Below, one piece after another: positions 7,275 to 11,521 of a stretch of 11,521 nt of DNA. The DNA comes from Botryosphaeria dothidea (lineage: Eukaryota; Ascomycota; Dothideomycetes; Botryosphaeriales; Botryosphaeriaceae). Every line of letters starts with the position of its first letter. The stretch's first letter is position 1. The stretch covers positions 1-11,521 of the forward strand of contig WWBZ02000074.1 in assembly GCA_011503125.2 (NCBI GenBank), in the 5' to 3' direction. The position numbers and the translations under genes were made by a program. Below the pieces are notes generated by a model. That model saw only the letters and a list, made by a program, of their open reading frames with translations, had not been told where the DNA came from and searched no databases.

Positions 7275-7488
7275 CCACGCTCTCTAGATAGCTTTGACCT
7301 TCGTGGTCAACTTCAATAACAATTCAGCACCAATTGTTAGTAACAAGGCCTTCGCACGCAGTGCTCAGTCTTCAGTCGTCTACTCGTTCCTCACGTACCT
7401 CTTCTTGTACCCACTCAAGGAAAACCCTCGACAGGTTTCCACCCTCTTTGGTGTTTGGATCCTTAGAGGTAGAGGCCCGCTCGTTACA

Positions 7489-7918
7489 TCTAGCTAACGG
7501 ACGAGTTTTTAAGATTCTACTATATTACCGTCTAGTAAAATAATAGAGGTTTAGCTAGCCTCTTTATTATTAGAGAAGTATAGAAGTTTAGTCTTTAAAA
7601 GATCGAATTCTATCTCGTTCTCTTAGCCTCGCTTATAGAGCTATTTTACCTCTTCCTCTAATAGACGTTTATTACGTTTATAGCTAGAAGAACTAGCTAC
7701 TAGAGTAATATCGTCTATATAGAATAAGTAGATAATTTTGCTTATTTTAAAGAGCTTACGAATATATATAAGGAATAGTATAGGAGAGATCGGGCTTCTC
7801 TAAGGAATCCTAGTCTCTATTCTACTAAAATCTTTATTTTCTCCGTTAAAGATAAGGCCTAGTACTCGTAGATTAAGAAAAGACCTAATCTATATAAGTA
7901 GATTAACTAGTAGGCCTA
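7489..7918 (-). pseudogene. LINE ORF2, RT motif B to thumb region (RIPped)
   Basis: Reading the - strand, motif B is seen at about 7775-7812: P, a stop, R, then SPISPILFLIY, where the RT family has a Pro-Gln-Gly-Ser-Pro core. YIDD, the catalytic box, is at 7710-7721, followed by ITL. Further on is IEFDLLKTKLLYF (about 7560-7610), typical of the segment after the catalytic box in fungal LINEs. The reading frame runs to the last base before the LTR, so the chromovirus inserted in this coding sequence. No functional product is possible. Confidence 0.8.
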
Positions 7919-7933
7919 TTCTTACTATTATAG
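7919..7933. repeat. Target-site duplication, left SINE (tail side)
   Basis: TTCTTACTATTATAG, identical to 8455-8469, flanks the tail end of the left SINE-like copy. Confidence 0.9.
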
Positions 7934-8454
7934 ATAGATAGATAGATAAATTTAATTAAGCTAATTTAGCTCCCCGAAGGGTCTATATAGCTATAGCTAT
8001 CTATAAGAATATATATAGAAGAGGAAACCGTAGCTACTTTCTTAGAATAGCCCGAGTAAAAATCTTTTCTATCTATAATAGTAGTATCCGTAGATACTCT
8101 ATTTAGTATAGTTTTTTTCTATATACTAGTAGTAGTATCTAAAGTAGAAAGAGTAGCTAAGAGGGAGAAACTATAGAGAGAGATAACTATAAATCTTAAG
8201 ACTAAGCCGTAAGAAGTCCCGGCTTATCTATTTATAAGCGCTAGTAAAGCGCTCTTAAAATTTATTTTTAGAAGTGCCTAGCTAGCTCTTCTCCTCCTTA
8301 TTACCGCTAGAGAGAACGCGGGTACGTATACTTTTAACGTAGAACGTATATACTACGAGTAGGTAAGCGGTCTAAGATTCGAACTTAGAACCTATACTAC
8401 CCTAGAAAGGCTAGGTTACCGTAGAAGTATACCCTACTAATATACTACCCCGCC
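7934..8454 (-). mobile_element. SINE-like element, left copy (RIP-saturated)
   Basis: This 521-bp repeat has its tRNA-like head at 8454 and a (TCTA)n tail at 7934-7949, read on the - strand. Perfect 15-bp duplications (7919-7933 and 8455-8469) flank it. It is inserted between RT motifs A and C of the LINE. Excising it with one duplication (536 bp) restores the LINE frame, which confirms the boundaries. The T-arm-like stem-loop (CTAAG, TTCGAAT loop, CTTAG) survives. Only one CA/TG dinucleotide remains (TG at 8275). All eight CA/TG sites of the right copy that I could align directly are TA here. Confidence 0.85.
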
Positions 8455-8469
8455 TTCTTACTATTATAG
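8455..8469. repeat. Target-site duplication, left SINE (head side)
   Basis: TTCTTACTATTATAG, the second copy of the 15-bp duplication, lies at the tRNA-like head of the left SINE-like element. Confidence 0.9.
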
Positions 8470-10387
8470 CTAATAGTTATTCTTAGGCGACGTAGTTAAA
8501 GACTTCTTTTATATTAAAGAATAAGGCTAAGATTTTACGCTTTTTACGGCGATTCTTCTCGGCGATATTTATTAGTAGTAGGGCGGTATTAATAGTAGAT
8601 TTCTTTAGCCTTCCTCCGATTTAGAAGGGATCTAGAAGAGAGGTCGTTTCTACTAAAAAGCCTAGCCTTCTTACTAGTATCCGTTTAAAAGTTTTTCCTA
8701 GATAATTAAGAAGTAAAATTACCCTATAAGCCTTTAGGGTAGATTCGTCGAGTTTATTTAGCTTCTTTAGAATTATACCGGTAGCCCTTCTCTAGTATAA
8801 CGGATAGTATCCGTATATAAAAAGTAGGCTATATACCTAATAGAAGGCGTTAGGAGTAGTTTTAAACGCTTAGGTAATTATATCTTATATTATAGCGTCT
8901 AGGCCTAGAGTCGTGCCTTTTATTTAATTTAAGTATACTTTTTCTAGTTCCGTATAGCTAAGAGTAGGCTATTTCTAGTTCTTAGAGGGGAAGTAGCTAT
9001 CCTACTTAAACGAAGAAGCTAAGAAAGATATAGAAAAAAGGCCCTTCCTTAGAGTAGAGTACTACCCCTTAAAGCTAGTCTTAACTTAGCTATCTTTTTT
9101 CTTTATAGAGGAAATTTAATCGTAGAATCGCGGCTTCGTATAGAATATAGCTTTATATATATCTTAGGGAGAGTTTAACGAGAGAAATTAATTCTAGTAT
9201 TAACGTTTAGCTTACTTAATCGCGTTAACGAAGGTTTTTCGAGTTTCTAAATATTCTTACTTATCTCTCTTCGTAGAAGGATAGAAGAGAAGGCGAGCCT
9301 TTCGTTTTAGCTCTTGCCGTTTAGTAGATAGCTTATCGTTCTACTACGGTTTCGATTTTAGTCTTAGTTTAAGGCGGGGGATAGTAAGATTCGTAGCGTA
9401 GAAGATAGCTTTAGTTAGCGTATTTTCTAAATTATCTAGCGCTAGTATCTTTAGTAGTTTAGCGGCTACTATCTCTTTCGAAAGAGAGAAGAGAGATTTT
9501 AGGTTACGGGCTATTACTAGTACGTTTAGAAGCTTTTCTTTAACTTTCTCTTAGAAAATTAAGAAGAACTTTTTCTAGTCTACTTTTATAGTATTAAATC
9601 GGGCCGTAGTAGTAGGAGAATCCGCTATAGAGCCTCTAGTTTCTATCTTAAAGAATATCGGACGGTAATCTAAGCCGAAGTCGTCGAGAACTTACTAGTC
9701 CTTTATCTTATTAGATAAATTTTAGATTATTATAGTTAGATTAAGAATCGTAGGACGTACTAGATCCGGTTTAAAGAAGATAGCTTCTTCTACCGTGTTT
9801 AGTAGCTCTAGATTATTTACTTCTATCTATTTAACTAGCCTAGGAGCTTCTTATATTAGTCGGGTAAGAGAGTCCTACTATAGGTAGTATTCGTTAAAGT
9901 CCCCGAGAATTATAGAGGGTTCGAGAATACTTAAGTACTCTAGAACTCTTTCTAATATCTTAGGGAATCCTTCTTACCTTTAAGTAGCCTAGTTATAGAG
10001 GTTTATTATCCGAAATAAAGGATAATTTAGTTATTAAACTTCTAATACTATACTATCTTCGCTAGTAAAAAGGGCGGCCCTATTTACTTTAACCCTACGT
10101 ATAAAGCGGAAGATATAAGCTAGAATACGGGGCCTTAAGCTAGGAGAGAAAACCGGAAGAGTTTAGACGAAAGAGAGGTAGTTAATAGACCGTACTTCTT
10201 ATAGATTAGAGAAGCTAGTAATAAACGGTTCTTAGATAAGAATAATATCTATTTTAAGCTCTATTACTAGCTATAATAGCCCTTCGGTAGCTAGGCTTTT
10301 CCGGGCGACGTTAGCTTATAGTACTCTTATATATCCTATAGATATAGAGTCTAATTCCGCTTAGGGTGGGTCGGGGATTTTAATTTC
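8470..10387 (-). pseudogene. LINE ORF2, endonuclease and RT N-terminal part (RIPped)
   Basis: On the - strand the AP-endonuclease domain opens near 10325 with RVL, a stop, ANVARK, then DIILI, a stop, EPF. It continues to ILGDFN (9893-9910), followed by Tyr codons and a TAG where the family has His and Trp. The RT part shows LLNYLGKTFKRI, IGGRLKKST and, at 8489-8521, FFNIKEVFNYV. The last is motif A with its catalytic Asp changed to Asn by a G-to-A transition. All these motifs share one frame over 1.8 kb with no indel. Every break is consistent with C-to-T or G-to-A change, so this is a dead copy. Confidence 0.85.
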
Positions 10388-10402
10388 CTATATTTTTCGG
10401 CT
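10388..10402. repeat. Target-site duplication, right SINE (head side)
   Basis: CTATATTTTTCGGCT, identical to 11014-11028, lies immediately before the tRNA-like head of the right copy. Confidence 0.9.
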
Positions 10403-10492
10403 AGCGGGGTAGTATATTAGTAGGGTATACTTCCACGGTAACCTGGCCTTTCTAGGGTGGCATAGGTTCTAAGTTCGAATCTTAGACCGCTT
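10403..10492 (+). promoter_or_regulatory. tRNA-like head with putative Pol III A and B boxes
   Basis: The A-box-like segment is 10410-10425 and the B-box core is 10473-10481, about 50 bp apart. D-type and T-type stem-loops are intact. The 90-nt length and lack of a convincing anticodon stem-loop argue against a working tRNA gene. Confidence 0.6.
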
Positions 10493-10500
10493 ACCTACTC

Positions 10501-10660
10501 GTGGTATATACGTCCCACGTTAAAAGTATACGTACCCGCGTTCTCCCTAGCGGTAATAAGGGGGAAAATCCATAGGTAGTTAGGGTGGGCCATAAGTGGC
10601 ATATACGTCCTACTATAAAAGTATACGTACCCGCGTTCTCTCTAGCGGTAATAAGGGGGA
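10501..10660 (+). repeat. Internal 65-bp direct repeat in the right SINE
   Basis: 10501-10565 and 10596-10660 are near-identical, starting GTGGTATATACG and GTGGCATATACG and both passing through GTATACGTACCCGCGTTCTC. The offset is 95 bp. The left copy has the unit once, which accounts for most of the length difference between the copies. Confidence 0.85.
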
Positions 10661-11013
10661 GAAGGGCCAGCTAGGCGCTTCTAAAAATAAATTTTAAGAG
10701 CGCTTTACTAGCGCTTATAAATAGGTAAGCCGGGACTTCTTACGGCTTAGTCTTAAGATTTATAGTTACCTCTCTCTATAGTTCCTCCCTCTTAGCTACT
10801 CTTCCTACTTTAGATACCGCTACCGGTATATAGAAAAAACTATACTAAATAGAGTATCTACGGATACTACTATTATAGATAGGGAAGGTTTTTACCCGGG
10901 CTATCCTAAGAAAGTAGCCACGGTTTCCCCTTCTATATACCCTTATAGATAGCTATAGCTATATAGACCCTTCGGGGAGCTAAATTAGCTTAAAATTAAA
11001 TTTATCTATCTAT

Positions 11014-11028
11014 CTATATTTTTCGGCT
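11014..11028. repeat. Target-site duplication, right SINE (tail side)
   Basis: CTATATTTTTCGGCT follows the TCTA tail. Its first bases could also belong to the tail, so the certain part is TATTTTTCGGCT. Confidence 0.88.
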
Positions 11029-11348
11029 TTATAGGAGACTCCTAGTAGAGAGAGTCTTTTATTAGTTACTCTTTTAGTCTTCTCTTTAATAGAGAAGGCT
11101 ATATAGATTAAGCTAGCCTATTAGGCTTCCCTTCGGGATTTAGAGGTTAGCTAGTATAGCTCTCTAATTACGTTTAGGCCTTAGTTAAAAGCCTTAACCT
11201 CTTTCTTAATAAAGGAAGAGAATTTCTTATCTATATAGTTCTAGAGAATAGTTATAGAGACGCTATATATAGCTATCTTATACTAGGGCCTATTAATCTT
11301 AAGGTTATAGAAGGGGGTAACCTTTAAGATAATAGTAGAGTTCTTAGC
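11029..11348 (-). pseudogene. LINE ORF1 remnant abutting the telomere (RIPped)
   Basis: On the - strand, starting from GCT at 11348, one frame is largely readable, with breaks only at TAG/TAA. It includes NVIRELY, REA, a double stop, ASLIYIAFS, TKRVTNKRLSLLGVSYKAEKYR. The pattern of a hydrophobic block, then LLGV..K.EKY, recalls the C-terminal half of the Gag-like ORF1 of Tad-type LINEs. The zinc knuckles usually found next are not seen: endonuclease begins about 85 nt later, so they may have been deleted. The frame differs from that of ORF2, as expected for two ORFs. There is no CA or TG in this stretch. The assignment is from pattern only. Confidence 0.5.
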
Positions 11349-11521
11349 TTAGGGTTAGGGTTAGGGTTAGGGTTAGGGTTAGGGTTAGGGTTAGGGTTAG
11401 GGTTAGGGTTAGGGTTAGGGTTAGGGTTAGGGTTAGGGTTAGGGTTAGGGTTAGGGTTAGGGTTAGGGTTAGGGTTAGGGTTAGGGTTAGGGTTAGGGTT
11501 AGGGTTAGGGTTAGGGTTAGG
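11349..11521 (+). repeat. Telomere, (TTAGGG)n, right chromosome end
   Basis: About 28.8 perfect TTAGGG units run to the last base of the window, with no variant repeats. The G-rich strand points to the right, so this is a true right chromosome end. The join to LINE sequence is direct (CTTAGC then TTAGGG), with no subtelomeric spacer. Confidence 0.98.

Larger units (their letters stand above)
1..7488 (+). mobile_element. Ty3/gypsy chromovirus, 5' LTR outside window
   Basis: This is an LTR retrotransposon with the order gag, protease, RT, RNase H, integrase, chromodomain, polypurine tract, 3' LTR. Integrase lying after RNase H and the C-terminal chromodomain place it in the chromovirus branch of Ty3/gypsy. 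The window opens in the 5' leader, 49 nt before the gag ATG, so the 5' LTR and primer-binding site are not seen and the two LTRs cannot be compared for age. Its right edge is sharp: the LTR ends in CA at 7488 and the next base belongs to a RIP-saturated LINE. CA and TG are common throughout this element and almost absent beyond it, so it arrived after the main RIP episode. Two amber stops in pol suggest the copy is defective. The insertion should have made a 5-bp duplication (TCTAG, 7489-7493), whose partner lies off the left end. Confidence 0.95.
7011..7488 (+). repeat. 3' LTR of the chromovirus (478 bp)
   Basis: It starts TGTTACG right after the polypurine tract and ends CGTTACA at 7482-7488. 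The ends are inverted repeats with one mismatch and have the obligatory TG...CA. U3 contains an 18-bp palindrome (7091-7108), eight TGAGC/GCTCA boxes (7110-7239) and TATATAAA at 7267-7274, so R probably begins around 7290-7320. CA/TG content is normal, so the LTR is not visibly RIPped. Short ORFs in this stretch look like chance. Confidence 0.92.
10403..11013 (+). mobile_element. SINE-like element, right copy
   Basis: This 611-bp copy is on the + strand, opposite to the left copy. The head (10403-10492) resembles a tRNA. AGCGG pairs with CCGCT (10487-10491). An A-box-like TAGTATATTAGTAGGG has a GTAT/ATAC D-type stem. A T-arm CTAAG-TTCGAAT-CTTAG (10469-10485) contains the B-box core GTTCGAATC. 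No clear anticodon arm can be assigned. The body ends in a TCTA-repeat tail (11004-11013), and 15-bp duplications flank the copy. It is 90 bp longer than the left copy, mainly because of a 95-bp-offset internal duplication. Thirteen CA/TG dinucleotides remain, twelve of them in 10434-10669, so it is less RIPped. A-box, B-box, simple tail and duplications fit a tRNA-derived SINE. A match to a named fungal family cannot be checked here. Confidence 0.8.
7489..11348 (-). mobile_element. RIP-degraded LINE (Tad-like), 5'-truncated at telomere
   Basis: A non-LTR retrotransposon lies on the - strand, in order from the telomere: ORF1 remnant, AP endonuclease, RT. It is interrupted by two SINE-like insertions (10403-11013 and 7934-8454) and cut at 7488/7489 by the chromovirus LTR. 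NVAR (10301-10312), GDFN (9893-9904), motif A (8489-8521) and, after removing 536 bp of SINE plus one duplication, YIDD (7710-7721) all fall in one reading frame. Damage is therefore almost entirely base transitions. Stops are TAG/TAA where the family has Gln or Trp. By eye, 7501-10380 holds no CA and six TG. I assign it to the Tad1 clade from the style of its RT motifs. The 3' end, with any RNase H and tail, is outside the window, presumably beyond the chromovirus. Confidence 0.85.

Noticed and set aside
6911..7543. Small + strand ORFs over the antisense gene leader and LTR
   Set aside because: They are short, cross element boundaries and show no recognisable composition; chance ORFs.
7930..7949. 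TAGA microsatellite as a separate repeat feature
   Set aside because: It is the tail of the left SINE-like copy; the right copy has the matching TCTA tail.
10403..10492. Functional tRNA gene
   Set aside because: T-arm and D-arm are good, but the length is about 90 nt, the acceptor pairs over only 5 bp, and no anticodon arm with a proper loop can be assigned.
7934..11013. Large inverted repeat (about 0.5-0.6 kb arms around a 1.95-kb centre) as a DNA transposon or palindromic chromosome end
   Set aside because: Each arm has its own 15-bp duplication and a simple-repeat tail at one end only, and the centre is LINE coding sequence. Two independent SINE-like insertions explain it.

Overview
This window is the right-hand end of a chromosome from a filamentous ascomycete fungus, almost certainly one of the Pezizomycotina. 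Three things point there. The window ends in 173 bp of perfect TTAGGG telomere repeat. Its telomere-proximal third is saturated with repeat-induced point mutation (RIP): CpA and TpG are almost absent while CpG remains. The one spliced gene has a 47-nt intron. No ordinary host gene is visible; everything is mobile-element sequence.

Positions 1-7488 hold most of a Ty3/gypsy chromovirus on the + strand, with its 5' LTR outside the window. Gag (50-1879) ends at a slippery heptamer placed directly on its stop codon, and pol continues in the -1 frame. Pol carries protease, reverse transcriptase, RNase H, integrase with DX35E, a GPY/F module and a chromodomain. It is broken by two amber codons (2290 and 4003), so this copy is probably not autonomous. 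A polypurine tract and a 478-bp 3' LTR (7011-7488) close the element. The LTR holds a TATA box, an 18-bp palindrome with a CACGTG core, and a regularly spaced array of eight TGAGC/GCTCA boxes.

On the opposite strand, between the chromodomain and the LTR, lies a predicted spliced gene (complement 6912-6038). It encodes about 275 aa: a Zn2Cys6-like cysteine cluster followed by a long coiled coil. It is the most gene-like unexplained item in the window.

Positions 7489-11348 are one heavily RIPped non-LTR retrotransposon (LINE) on the - strand. Degraded ORF1, endonuclease and RT motifs can still be read, and the ORF2 motifs stay in a single frame. Two copies of a SINE-like repeat (a tRNA-like head and a TCTA tail) are inserted in it in opposite orientations, each with a 15-bp target-site duplication. 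The chromovirus LTR also cuts into the LINE ORF2. The LINE 5' part stops inside ORF1 directly at the telomere repeats.

Inferred order of events: LINE, then the left SINE, then heavy RIP; a less mutated right SINE; and finally the chromovirus, which shows at most light RIP.
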